Assembly: GCA_017511865.1 (NCBI GenBank)
Contig: JAFWIQ010000010.1
Location: 1 to 64,000, forward strand
DNA: 64,000 nt
Source of the DNA: Candidatus Saccharimonadota bacterium
GTDB lineage: Bacteria > Patescibacteriota > Saccharimonadia > Saccharimonadales > Saccharimonadaceae
Reading direction: 5' to 3'
Positions 42,433 to 49,907 of the stretch are shown piece after piece. The notes beneath the pieces are model-generated. The model did no database searches, was not told the origin of the DNA, and saw only the letters and a list, made by a program, of their open reading frames with translations. A program made the translations under genes and the position numbers. The first letter of the stretch is position 1; each line of letters starts with the position of its first letter.

Positions 42433-42876
42433 ATGGCAAAATCCGAAACGGCAGAAAAGAAGGGTGACAAAATGGGAAAAGCAAAGGAAGTTTTGGGCAA
42501 GACGCGCGAAAAAGGATCGGGGTTTAGAAAAGAATTTATCGAATTCATCAACCGTGGATCGGTGATAGATTTGGCAGTGGGCGTGGCTGTAGGTGGGGCA
42601 TTTACCACGATAGTTAATTCCCTGGTGAATGATATTGTCATGCCGATTGTAGGTCTACTTGCTGGTGGAGTTGATTTTACGGGGCTAGCAATTCGGATTC
42701 CAAATTTCTTTGGTACGGGTGATGAGGCGGTAATTGCCTATGGTAATTTTATCCAGAACGTAATTCAATTCCTAATTATTGCTTGGGTCATCTTTATGAT
42801 TATTAAGGCGATGAATCGTTTAAACCGCTTAAAAGATAAAAAGGTAAAAAGAGACGAAAAGGGTGAAAAAAAATAA
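42433..42876 (+). CDS. mscL: Large-conductance mechanosensitive channel
   Basis: 147 aa. The pore helix (EFINRGSVIDLAVGVAVGGAFTTIVNSLVNDIVMP) is unmistakable MscL, with a second helix (VIQFLIIAWVIFMIIKAM) and a Lys-rich end. A 28-residue charged N-terminal extension precedes the usual start; the later in-frame ATG (MGKAKEV) is possible. Emergency osmotic release valve. Confidence 0.96.
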   Translation: MAKSETAEKKGDKMGKAKEVLGKTREKGSGFRKEFIEFINRGSVIDLAVGVAVGGAFTTIVNSLVNDIVMPIVGLLAGGVDFTGLAIRIPNFFGTGDEAVIAYGNFIQNVIQFLIIAWVIFMIIKAMNRLNRLKDKKVKRDEKGEKK

Positions 42877-42911
42877 CAGTTATAGGATTATAAAAATATT
42901 TAATAGTAAAT

Positions 42912-44585
42912 TTACCTAGCGACGCAACGGATCGTATGCCCGGCATAGCGATCCCCTCCGAGCCTATCAGGGTCTACCATATCAAACGCTATCCATGGGT
43001 ATCGTTGATGAAGATCATTTGCGACAGTACTACTAATATAAACGCCCCTTGTGCCGGCATATATCCTGTTAGTGTGAGAATAGCCACTCATAGTAATAAA
43101 GATGGGAGCACTAAGCAAATTGACGCCACTGTCCGTGAGTCCATCATTGTATAGTAGATTTAATCTTGCAAATTCGTTGGTGGAGTTATTAGTATCTGCC
43201 GAGTCAGAAGATATGGTTGGTAACCTCCATCCGGCAGGACAAACGGAGTTTTGGGGATTGTAAGAAATATCGGTAAAGGTAGATCCGTCTCCTATTGGCC
43301 CATATACGTTGTTATAATATTCAGAGTTATTTGCCGCAATGGCAGCAGACCAACTATAATAATTTCCTACATGGCCATGGGTGCCATTGGTGGCATAGGG
43401 GGATTGTGCAAAGTAGGTGCAGGAAGTAGCAAGATAATCACAATACGTCGCCGGTTGCGATGCCCACTCTCCGATCGCATACCAATCTCCTGGGTCTACG
43501 GAAAAAGGAATATAATTATCATTCTCCCACCCAGTAATCGTCCCACTCCTGGCATCAATAGTAGATCTTTCTGGAGTCCAGGAGATAATATCATTGGTAG
43601 AATCATAGCTATAACCATTGGCGGCAGAATAGGCTCCGGTCAGGCTATGGTCAGTAAGATCAGTGTCTAGGCTAGTATAAGTGGTGTTTTCGTCTATGTT
43701 AAAGTCTAGATTTTGCGTCATCCAACAATGACCATCTTGTAATTTAGTAATCCAATAGACATGATGGTCTCTTATGTCTATGGCTTGCATTTGACTACCT
43801 TCATCTACTACTTCTGTGTTGTTGCAGATCTCGCTATTCATGTCTTGCAACTTATAATACCCATTCAACTTTTCTTTACCAGCATAGGAGAAGGCATCAG
43901 AAAGGGTGGTAGGAACTGGTGTAGCTACTAGAGTAAAGTTAATCACGTTAGTATATGTACCAGCAGCTTGGTTAGACAAAGCTTTAGCAGCAATTTTAAA
44001 CTTAATGTTATCGCCAGTACTATTTAATACTGGAGTAGTAGTAGTTCTTAGAGTAGCGATATTAGTAGTATCACTGTAGAGTGGTAAACCAGAATAGGAG
44101 GACCAGGTAGTATTGGTGCCACCATGACCATCATCTTCATCTAAGTAGGCATAGGCCCAATTGGAATTACTACTAGGCAAATCACTGGGTGTAGCATAGC
44201 TAGTACCATAAGCTACACTAGTAATGCCTTCGTTATTGGTACCACCGGCAAGAGCAAGGTTTCTAGTATTATAAGTGCTGTTATTACCTACTGAAGCATT
44301 CAAGGTATAGCCATTAGTAGTGTTAGTGAGGACATTAATGGTAATAGTGTTACTATCAGCACTACTGCCAGGAGCAAGGTCATAGATGGACAGATCGGCT
44401 GAAGAGAGAGTAAGACGGAGCATAGGGTTAAAGGTGAAGGAGACACCAATATCTTCAGAATAAGTGAGAGCGGAGGTGGGATGAAGAAAATAGTTCAGAC
44501 TAAGTAGGCAGAATAGAATAGTTACTGCTAATAGCGATAAGAAAGACTGAACTATTTGCTTGAATGTTTGTTGTAATGCCCACAT
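42912..44585 (-). CDS. Surface protein with FISUMP lectin-like domain
   Basis: 557 aa. A long signal/anchor (about 10-38), a Thr/Asn-rich beta region (residues 40-230) of a type common in Saccharibacteria-like genomes, then a FISUMP domain: HCWMTQNLDFNI near 290, CPAGWRLPT near 460, and a closing HTIRCVAR. The fold resembles C-type lectin/sulfatase-modifying scaffolds; binding to a host surface is inference. It is convergent with mscL and has a 200-base leader with a hairpin and a G-tract promoter. Confidence 0.85.
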   Translation of the reverse strand: MWALQQTFKQIVQSFLSLLAVTILFCLLSLNYFLHPTSALTYSEDIGVSFTFNPMLRLTLSSADLSIYDLAPGSSADSNTITINVLTNTTNGYTLNASVGNNSTYNTRNLALAGGTNNEGITSVAYGTSYATPSDLPSSNSNWAYAYLDEDDGHGGTNTTWSSYSGLPLYSDTTNIATLRTTTTPVLNSTGDNIKFKIAAKALSNQAAGTYTNVINFTLVATPVPTTLSDAFSYAGKEKLNGYYKLQDMNSEICNNTEVVDEGSQMQAIDIRDHHVYWITKLQDGHCWMTQNLDFNIDENTTYTSLDTDLTDHSLTGAYSAANGYSYDSTNDIISWTPERSTIDARSGTITGWENDNYIPFSVDPGDWYAIGEWASQPATYCDYLATSCTYFAQSPYATNGTHGHVGNYYSWSAAIAANNSEYYNNVYGPIGDGSTFTDISYNPQNSVCPAGWRLPTISSDSADTNNSTNEFARLNLLYNDGLTDSGVNLLSAPIFITMSGYSHTNRIYAGTRGVYISSTVANDLHQRYPWIAFDMVDPDRLGGDRYAGHTIRCVAR

Positions 44586-44614
44586 GGATTTACCTCACTT
44601 AGAATTGCCTTCAG

Positions 44615-44669
44615 TCCTAGCGGTACCATTTCGTTAAAAGGCGTATAACAAAAATGGCACCGCTAGGGA
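44615..44669 (-). promoter_or_regulatory. Leader hairpin of the FISUMP surface gene
   Basis: Inverted arms 44615-44634 and 44647-44669 (TCCTAGCGGTaCCATTT type) pair with few mismatches around a 12-base loop. It lies in the 5' leader 30-85 bases before the ATG, with no T-run, so a stability or accessibility element fits better than a terminator. Confidence 0.7.
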
Positions 44670-44794
44670 TATCTACGTATAAGGATGGCATAATATATAT
44701 GATTGGCGTGTTTTTTATATATGTATGTTATATATGCGATACATATATAAATAACATCTTTTATATATTTTATGCTTTTATAGTAGATACTTTT

Positions 44795-44824
44795 ATATTA
44801 CCCCCCCTCCCCCGTGGAAGTCAA
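44795..44824 (-). promoter_or_regulatory. Promoter with poly-G spacer, FISUMP gene
   Basis: Minus strand: TTGACT (44819-44824), 18-base spacer with G5-A-G7, TAATAT (44795-44800). Confidence 0.65.
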
Positions 44825-44852
44825 GAGGGTTGTGGTGGGTTGTTGCAGTAAT

Positions 44853-45137
44853 TTATGAAAGGTTGTAACTAAGAAGGACGAGGTCTTTTAGCTCTTCTTG
44901 GTTTAATTGACCAGCTAGAACGATTTCGATACCGCCGCGGCCAAAGTAGCGCGACTCCATAACGGATTCGTACTTCTCTTTGAGAAGATTGGACAATTTT
45001 TCGTCGCAGCGAACTTCAATAGTATTCTTGTTGACAACCAAAAAAGTCTTATCGGCTTTTTGGTAAAGCCTGCGGTCTTTTTCTGGTTTTGTAGTGTAGT
45101 CGCCGATGCCATTTATTTCAGAAAGGTCAGGTACCAT
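44853..45137 (-). CDS. MmcQ/YjbR-like protein
   Basis: 94 aa. TFLVVNKNTIEVRCDEKLSNLLKEKYESV and the SYNL end follow the YjbR DNA-binding-like fold, which is usually about 110 aa. It overlaps the end of orn by 25 bases, so it is translationally coupled. Function of the family is unsettled. Confidence 0.75.
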   Translation of the reverse strand: MVPDLSEINGIGDYTTKPEKDRRLYQKADKTFLVVNKNTIEVRCDEKLSNLLKEKYESVMESRYFGRGGIEIVLAGQLNQEELKDLVLLSYNLS

Positions 45138-45637
45138 TTTAGCTCCTCGATTGAACCATTAATATCGTCTAAGGCTCGGTGATTTTCTGGTTTAATAAAT
45201 TTTTTATTGAGAGCGTTTTCAAAATAAATTTTCCAAGCAGAAACATCGAGCATACGGTAGTGCAAGTGCTTGTTTAGCTCTGGCATCTCGTTTTCAATAA
45301 ACTTACGATCTTGGTGAATAGAATTACCGGCGAGATAGATTTCTTTGCCAAAATTTTGATCTAAAAATTCAATTAATTCCCTCTCGACTTCTTCTATGGG
45401 CTTACCGGTTTCGTTTTGTTCAATTAACGCATCACGGGATTTACTGTTCTTTTCCCAAAAATCACCGATCATGCGAGACTTCATCAAGCGCGGGCTAACT
45501 TTTACAACTGCCTCATATTTTGCAATTTCTTCTAATTTCATATTGGTCGCAATAGCGGCGACTTCTAAAATCTTATCTTTTTTGGGGTCTAGCCCGGTCA
45601 TTTCTAAATCAATCCAAAGTAATTTTGCTTTCTTCAT
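45113..45637 (-). CDS. orn: Oligoribonuclease
   Basis: 174 aa DEDDh exonuclease: WIDLEMTGLDP (two acids of Exo I), GNSIHQDRKFIENEMP (Exo II) and ENHRALDDINGSI (His/Asp of Exo III). It degrades dinucleotides left by mRNA decay. Starts on the last base of the argS stop (TAATG). Confidence 0.95.
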   Translation of the reverse strand: MKKAKLLWIDLEMTGLDPKKDKILEVAAIATNMKLEEIAKYEAVVKVSPRLMKSRMIGDFWEKNSKSRDALIEQNETGKPIEEVERELIEFLDQNFGKEIYLAGNSIHQDRKFIENEMPELNKHLHYRMLDVSAWKIYFENALNKKFIKPENHRALDDINGSIEELKWYLTFLK

Positions 45638-47439
45638 TACATTTCCTCCGGAATATTAATGCCAAGAATATTTAGACCATGAGTCATAGTATCTAGGTAT
45701 ACTTTAACTATTTTAAGACGGCCAGATTCTTGCTCACTACCAGCGACTGGGCAGTTTTCGTAAAAACGACTAAATTCTTGGGCGAGTTCGTATAAATAGT
45801 TTGCGACTTTGTGGGGAGCCATTTCGGTAACTGACTCGTCTAGCACATCCTTATATTCTGTGAGTTTTTTAACCAAATTTCTTTCTTCAGGCACAAAAAC
45901 ACGCGCTCGTTCGCCACTTCGCTCGCGCCCGTCGTTACGGGGCTCGCTCGCTAGTTTGCTCCCGTTGTCGCAAATGCTCACTCGCTGCATGTTTTCTGTG
46001 CCTTTTTGTAGAATTTTCTTAGCACGGACGCAAGAATAGAGGAGGTAGGGGCCGGAGTTGCCGGTCATTCTAACGGATTCTTTGGGATCAAAAACGATGT
46101 TGCCGCCCATTTTGTATTTTAAAAAGGCATATTTGGTGGCGGCGAGAGAGATGATTTCGTCGTCAGAATTGTATGCAGTTTTTAACTCGTCCTTGATCAT
46201 TTGGAGGACATCGACGGCTTTCAAAAAATTGCCTTTGCGGGAAGACATTTTGACGTTGCCCGGAAGTTTCACCAAGCCGTGAGTTAAATGAGAGGTTTTT
46301 TCAACCAAATCTGGAGCGTATTGTTCGATAGATTTCAGAACTACTTGCATATATTCTAACTGTTCGGAACCGGTAATAACTACCGATTTGTCAAAATGAT
46401 AATCTTGCCACTTAGTGAAGATAAGGCCAACATCTTTAGCTTCATAAGTAGGGACACCTTCTTTATTAATGAAAACCCTGGTATGAAGGCCATATTTTTC
46501 GCCGTCAAAAATTACGGCACCATTAGATTTTTCGTATACGCCTTTTTCCAATTGCTCTTTAACTTTTTCTAAACCGAGTGCAGCTACGGTAGATTCTGGA
46601 TAATATTTATCAAATTTGAGCCCGATTTTGTTATAAAAATCTTCAAAATAATCGTAGGATAATTCCCTACCCTTCCAATATAATTTGGCGAGTTCTGTGT
46701 CGTGGATGTTTTCAGAATTAATTCGGTAGATTTCCTTGTTGAGCTTAGTGATTTCTTGCTTAGCAGATTCGTCGTCTTCATAGGCGGCAGTGCCTTCGAT
46801 GTAGCATTTGGCAATATCTTCGATCTGAAGGTCTTTGATATCTTTTTGTCTTAAAACATACATGGTTTTGGCTACGTGCAAGCCTACATCGCCGCCAAAA
46901 TTGGCCCGAATAACCTTGGCGCCAGCATATTCAAAAAGCCGCGAAATAGAATCGCCAACTATGCTGGTATAAAGATGACCGACGTGAAGAATTTTAAAAG
47001 GATTGGGGTCGCTAAACTCACATATGACGGTTTTGCCAACAAATTTATCTGACGAAATACCATTAATGAAGTTTTTGCTTAGTTTATCAATCTCTGAATT
47101 TAAGCAATCGTCTGACAAAGTGAAATTCAAGAAGCCTGGGGTGGAGAGACTAATTTTAAACTTTTTCGACCCCGTTCGCTCACGCCCGCCGTTGCGGGGT
47201 TCGCTCTCTTCGCTCGGGTCGTAACCCTCGCGGGGCACGGTCTCAAAAGTTTCAAAATTAGTCTTTACGTCCCCGGCGATTTGCATTGATGGCTTGTGGA
47301 GAACTTTGGCAAGTTTTAATGGGGCATTTGAAGAATAATCGGCATTGATATTTTCTGGTGAAGGGGTGAGGTCGGGATCAAAATCAAGATTGTATAAATT
47401 TTTAATAGCTTGTTTTAGGGTTTCCTTGATTTCTTGCAT
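45637..47439 (-). CDS. argS: Arginyl-tRNA synthetase with two palindromic inserts
   Basis: 600 aa. The HIGH motif is HVGH in FKILHVGHLYTSIVGDS, KMSK is VKMSSRKGNF, and the C-terminal DALR domain is intact (VANYLYELAQEFSRFYENCPV). Two inserts, residues about 59-97 and 479-517, contain SEPRNGGRERTG and SEPRNDGRERSG; both are encoded by palindromic DNA. They sit in the N-terminal domain and in the linker before the anticodon domain. The ATG is six bases after TATAAT (47446-47451), so the mRNA is predicted leaderless. Confidence 0.96.
   Translation of the reverse strand: MQEIKETLKQAIKNLYNLDFDPDLTPSPENINADYSSNAPLKLAKVLHKPSMQIAGDVKTNFETFETVPREGYDPSEESEPRNGGRERTGSKKFKISLSTPGFLNFTLSDDCLNSEIDKLSKNFINGISSDKFVGKTVICEFSDPNPFKILHVGHLYTSIVGDSISRLFEYAGAKVIRANFGGDVGLHVAKTMYVLRQKDIKDLQIEDIAKCYIEGTAAYEDDESAKQEITKLNKEIYRINSENIHDTELAKLYWKGRELSYDYFEDFYNKIGLKFDKYYPESTVAALGLEKVKEQLEKGVYEKSNGAVIFDGEKYGLHTRVFINKEGVPTYEAKDVGLIFTKWQDYHFDKSVVITGSEQLEYMQVVLKSIEQYAPDLVEKTSHLTHGLVKLPGNVKMSSRKGNFLKAVDVLQMIKDELKTAYNSDDEIISLAATKYAFLKYKMGGNIVFDPKESVRMTGNSGPYLLYSCVRAKKILQKGTENMQRVSICDNGSKLASEPRNDGRERSGERARVFVPEERNLVKKLTEYKDVLDESVTEMAPHKVANYLYELAQEFSRFYENCPVAGSEQESGRLKIVKVYLDTMTHGLNILGINIPEEM
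45889..46003. repeat. Palindromic element inside argS, copy 1
   Basis: Short outer arms 45889-45900 and about 45986-46003 surround a GC-rich core. Bases 45919-45947 equal 14787-14815 in ileS exactly, yet the reading frame is shifted by one, giving EPRNDGRER here and ASPVTTGAS there. Confidence 0.9.
47148..47263. repeat. Palindromic element inside argS, copy 2
   Basis: Arms 47148-47165 and 47245-47263 pair over 18 bases with one bulge; the core is related to copy 1 and read in the same frame (EPRNGGRERTG). Confidence 0.9.
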
Positions 47440-47486
47440 AAAATAATTATACCATATTTATAGGGATATGCTATAATGGGGGTGCT

Positions 47487-47561
47487 GCGGGTATCGTATA
47501 GCGGCTATTATGTATCCTTCCCAAGGATGAGATCAGGGTCCGACTCCCTGTACCCGCACCA
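47487..47561 (+). tRNA. tRNA-Gly (anticodon CCC)
   Basis: Acceptor GCGGGTA/TACCCGC, anticodon stem TATCC/GGATG with loop TTCCCAA (CCC), T-arm CAGGG-TCCGACT-CCCTG with TCC in place of TTC in the loop, ACCA encoded. TATAAT at 47472-47477. This is the only tRNA here without a 3'-end copy behind it. Confidence 0.94.
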
Positions 47562-47834
47562 GTGAGTATAAACTGCCTCTTCGGAGGCGTTTTTCATCTG
47601 TTGTGGAGCGGTCCGAACCTTTTCAAGCTCATCTATTAGAGCTTTCCTTTCTTTCTTTATCGGTTGTAACCAGAAGTACTCTTCCAAACTTAATCTTCCA
47701 TCTGTTAAAATGGGGTAGGGATGTCGCTTCGCTCCATTCGAACCAAGAGCCGACAGAACCTGTTTCTTGTCTTCCAATGTGCCATTATTGAACTTTTCTG
47801 TTGCCGATGTGAGCCCAGTAAGGGTTGTTCCCAC
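47508..47834 (-). pseudogene. C-terminal remnant of a serine recombinase
   Basis: The frame (108 codons, opening with GTG) contains LTSATEKFNNGTLEDKKQVLSALGSN and LEKVRTAPQQMKNASEEAVYTHW. These are the kind of C-terminal sequence seen in large serine recombinases of Patescibacteria and Firmicutes. The catalytic and DNA-binding parts are missing. Its last 15 codons are the antisense of tRNA-Gly, as expected if the element used that tRNA end as attachment site. The remnant abuts the stop of the methyltransferase gene. Confidence 0.65.
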
Positions 47835-48304
47835 TATTTCTTTTTTGTTCCAGTTATCTGTAGAATCTGGTGGTAATGTTGATGCCCTATTTCGTCATCC
47901 CAGACTCGAATGGCCTCACAAGATTCAGGTCGTAAATTAGTGTTCTTTAATAGCTCCTTAATCGATTCTTTTGTATATTTCTTCTTCGCTGTTTCATCAG
48001 ATTCGTCAAAGGTATGAATAAAGAATTTTCCGCCTTTTTTTGTATTAATATCGATTGTTTTGATTAAAGATTCTGGCGTTTTGAGCTTCTGAATTACATA
48101 ATTGGAATAAACTAGGTCGTATGGTGCATTTGGAGATGAATAAACTTCATTTAGATCTGTTCCAGTTATAATATCAACGCCATCACATTCCCACCCCATC
48201 TTTTTCAATCCTTCGACGTCGACTCCATCACCGCATCCCAAATCTAAAGCCTTGCCGCCCTCGGAAAAATATTTAATTATAAAATGTTTTAATTCTGGGT
48301 TCAT
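47834..48304 (-). CDS. Class I SAM-dependent methyltransferase
   Basis: 156 aa from the ATG at 48302-48304 (MNPELKHFII); a longer frame start is rejected because it spans a TATAAT six bases upstream. SAM motif I is ALDLGCGDGVDVEGL, and the acidic end of beta-2 is GVDIIT. It lacks an obvious DNA/RNA target domain, so a small-molecule or peptide substrate is plausible. It lies next to the radical SAM gene but has its own promoter after a terminator. Confidence 0.8.
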   Translation of the reverse strand: MNPELKHFIIKYFSEGGKALDLGCGDGVDVEGLKKMGWECDGVDIITGTDLNEVYSSPNAPYDLVYSNYVIQKLKTPESLIKTIDINTKKGGKFFIHTFDESDETAKKKYTKESIKELLKNTNLRPESCEAIRVWDDEIGHQHYHQILQITGTKKK

Positions 48305-48330
48305 ATTGCCATTATATAACAAAAATTAAA

Positions 48331-48356
48331 AGACCCCGGAAATTTAATCCGAGGTC
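48331..48356 (-). terminator. Terminator of the radical SAM gene
   Basis: GACCTCGGA-ttaaat-TTCCGGGGTC followed by TTTTAATTTTT on the minus strand, seven bases past the stop. Confidence 0.8.
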
Positions 48357-48362
48357 AGTTGG

Positions 48363-49448
48363 TCATATCCAGCACTCAGGGTCTTCACCCATAATATCAC
48401 CGCTATATGCAAGTGCTCTGGCACGGCATCCGCAACATAAATACTTCTTCGAACAATTTGAACATTTACCGCGAAGGTCCATGTCGAGAAACATCTTTGT
48501 TATTTCATTGTTTCGGTATTTCTCGGCAATCTCTTCGGTCGTAAGTTCGAAAGTATTCATCATCGGTACGTTTAGAAGAGAGCATGGCGTCATTACTCCG
48601 TCGGAATTTACGTTGAATGAGACGGTAGCAGCAGGGCAGCCGTCCATCACGATTTCCGAATCTGAAGTAGGTTCATCGCTCATCCCTCTTATTATGCACT
48701 TCAATGGGTCGTTTGTGGTGACATTGATGTGAGGATACTCTTTTTTGAGGCGATAGATATTTTCCAGGAACTGTTTTTTCTGGACACTTGTCATCCACAT
48801 GTTACTATCAGTCTTGGCTTTACCGGAATAGATTACGGACGTAAAGCTAACTCTTTTGCATCCTAAGTCGTCTGCTAGAGAAACCTGAGCTGCCATCTCA
48901 TCAATAGTATCCGGCAACACAACAGTTTTCATAGACGGAACAAGTTTTTCGCTTTTCCTAGACGATATCATCTTCAGAGCAGCCACAGCTTTATCAAAAG
49001 CATTGTTGTGCCCGCGAAAAGCATCGTGCTTTTTCGGTTCCGTAGAATCGACACTAACTGACAGCATCAACCTTTCGAACTTCAAGGATTCAAAGAAATC
49101 GAGTAAATCTTCGGTTATCAATGACCCGTTGGTTGTTATGGTCAGGTAGTCAGCGCCGTTTTTTCGAAGTCCGCAAATAACTTTACGGAATTCCTTGTGA
49201 AGTAGTGGCTCTCCGCCGGAAATCGTGATTTCTTTATAATTGGGACTATACATCCTTGCAAATTTCACAATCTTCAATATTTCATCGAGTGGCATATCCT
49301 CTTTAGGCATTTCGCTTGCCCTACAGTGTACACAATTCATATTGCAACGCCCAGTAATTTCAATTTGGATAGGGCCTAGCTCGATATCGTATATTGCCGA
49401 TTCCGTTTCGACTTCCAGGCATTTAATTTCTTTGTCGCAACAGTGCAT
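48363..49448 (-). CDS. Radical SAM/SPASM peptide maturase
   Basis: 361 aa. The radical SAM cluster CxxxCxxC is C35-N-M-N-C39-V-H-C42, with the GGEPLLHKEF motif. The C-terminal SPASM region has Cys at DGCPA, TPCSLL, CSNCSKKYLCCGC and ECWI, enough for auxiliary [4Fe-4S] clusters. Such enzymes install thioether, C-C or related links in ribosomal peptides. A strong AAGGAGGAG site precedes the ATG, and the 20-residue Cys-rich peptide gene is 78 bases upstream on the same strand. Extra Cys at residues 3, 4 and 10 are unusual. Confidence 0.93.
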   Translation of the reverse strand: MHCCDKEIKCLEVETESAIYDIELGPIQIEITGRCNMNCVHCRASEMPKEDMPLDEILKIVKFARMYSPNYKEITISGGEPLLHKEFRKVICGLRKNGADYLTITTNGSLITEDLLDFFESLKFERLMLSVSVDSTEPKKHDAFRGHNNAFDKAVAALKMISSRKSEKLVPSMKTVVLPDTIDEMAAQVSLADDLGCKRVSFTSVIYSGKAKTDSNMWMTSVQKKQFLENIYRLKKEYPHINVTTNDPLKCIIRGMSDEPTSDSEIVMDGCPAATVSFNVNSDGVMTPCSLLNVPMMNTFELTTEEIAEKYRNNEITKMFLDMDLRGKCSNCSKKYLCCGCRARALAYSGDIMGEDPECWI

Positions 49449-49477
49449 TTTTGGCTCCTCCTTGTTATTGAATGATG

Positions 49478-49504
49478 GGCGGGACAGCGTAATGCCGTCC
49501 CGCC
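49478..49504 (-). promoter_or_regulatory. Intercistronic hairpin between precursor and radical SAM genes
   Basis: Stem GGCGGGAC / GTCCCGCC with an 11-base loop and no T-run. It probably protects the short upstream message or lowers read-through, giving more precursor than enzyme. Confidence 0.75.
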
Positions 49505-49526
49505 TGGCAGCATACGTTACGGTTAA

Positions 49527-49589
49527 TTATTCGCAACGGCAGCAGCTACCTTTTCCGATTCTGACACGGAAACGACGTTTCTTTTTCAT
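49527..49589 (-). CDS. 20-aa Cys-rich RiPP precursor peptide
   Basis: ATG at 49587-49589, TAA at 49527-49529. The peptide is MKKKRRFRVRIGKGSCCRCE: a very basic leader-like part, then a GSCCRCE end with three Cys. A strong GAGGTGA site lies six bases before the ATG, and a TTGCAG-N17-TATTAT promoter drives it. Position directly upstream of a radical SAM/SPASM enzyme is the usual place of such precursors. No known precursor family is recognised. Confidence 0.75.
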   Translation of the reverse strand: MKKKRRFRVRIGKGSCCRCE

Positions 49590-49645
49590 CACTATCACCT
49601 CATTTCTGTAAAAGTGCGAACCTAAAACCAGGTTCATCTATTTAG

Positions 49646-49674
49646 ATAATAACATATTTTTGTAATTTCTGCAA
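49646..49674 (-). promoter_or_regulatory. Promoter of the precursor-maturase operon
   Basis: TTGCAG at 49669-49674, 17 bases, TATTAT at 49646-49651; the leader carries a small hairpin GAACCT-loop-AGGTTC (49618-49635). Confidence 0.7.
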
Positions 49675-49817
49675 GAGCATGTGGAATGGATTACGTTGTT
49701 TGCCAAGAGACAGCTAATATCAGGAATAGAAGATTGAGGAGGCTGGCGCCCCTGAAGTTACACTATCATTTAATTTAAAACTCTATCCATTAAAAAATAT
49801 AATGGGATTAACTATGG

Positions 49818-49905
49818 TATAATAATAGAGTGCGAACTCTATAAAGAGTACCGCACCAGTATTGCAATTGCAAAAAAGACCAGTCAAAAAATGACTGGTC
49901 TAATT
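49818..49905 (+). ncRNA. Possible small RNA
   Basis: An extended -10 (TGGTATAAT, TATAAT at 49818-49823) is followed by a perfect two-tier hairpin (GTGCG-A-ACTCT-ataa-AGAGT-AC-CGCAC, 49831-49857), a small TTGCAA palindrome and the GACCAGTC/GACTGGTC terminator (49877-49901). No open frame is inside. The -35 region is poor. The 49675-49817 stretch to its left holds nothing I can name. Confidence 0.4.
49877..49901 (-). terminator. Terminator of the DUF1771-like gene
   Basis: AGACCAGTCA / TGACTGGTCT stem; on the minus strand it is followed by TTTTTTG. Confidence 0.85.
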
Positions 49906-49907
49906 TT

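Noticed and set aside
47148-47263. Rho-independent terminator
   Set aside because: The hairpin lies inside the argS reading frame, which continues without interruption to the anticodon domain.
49829-49857. tRNA or tRNA fragment ending in CCGCACCA
   Set aside because: No D-arm or anticodon arm; the bases form a simple two-tier hairpin, so it is listed only as a possible small RNA.
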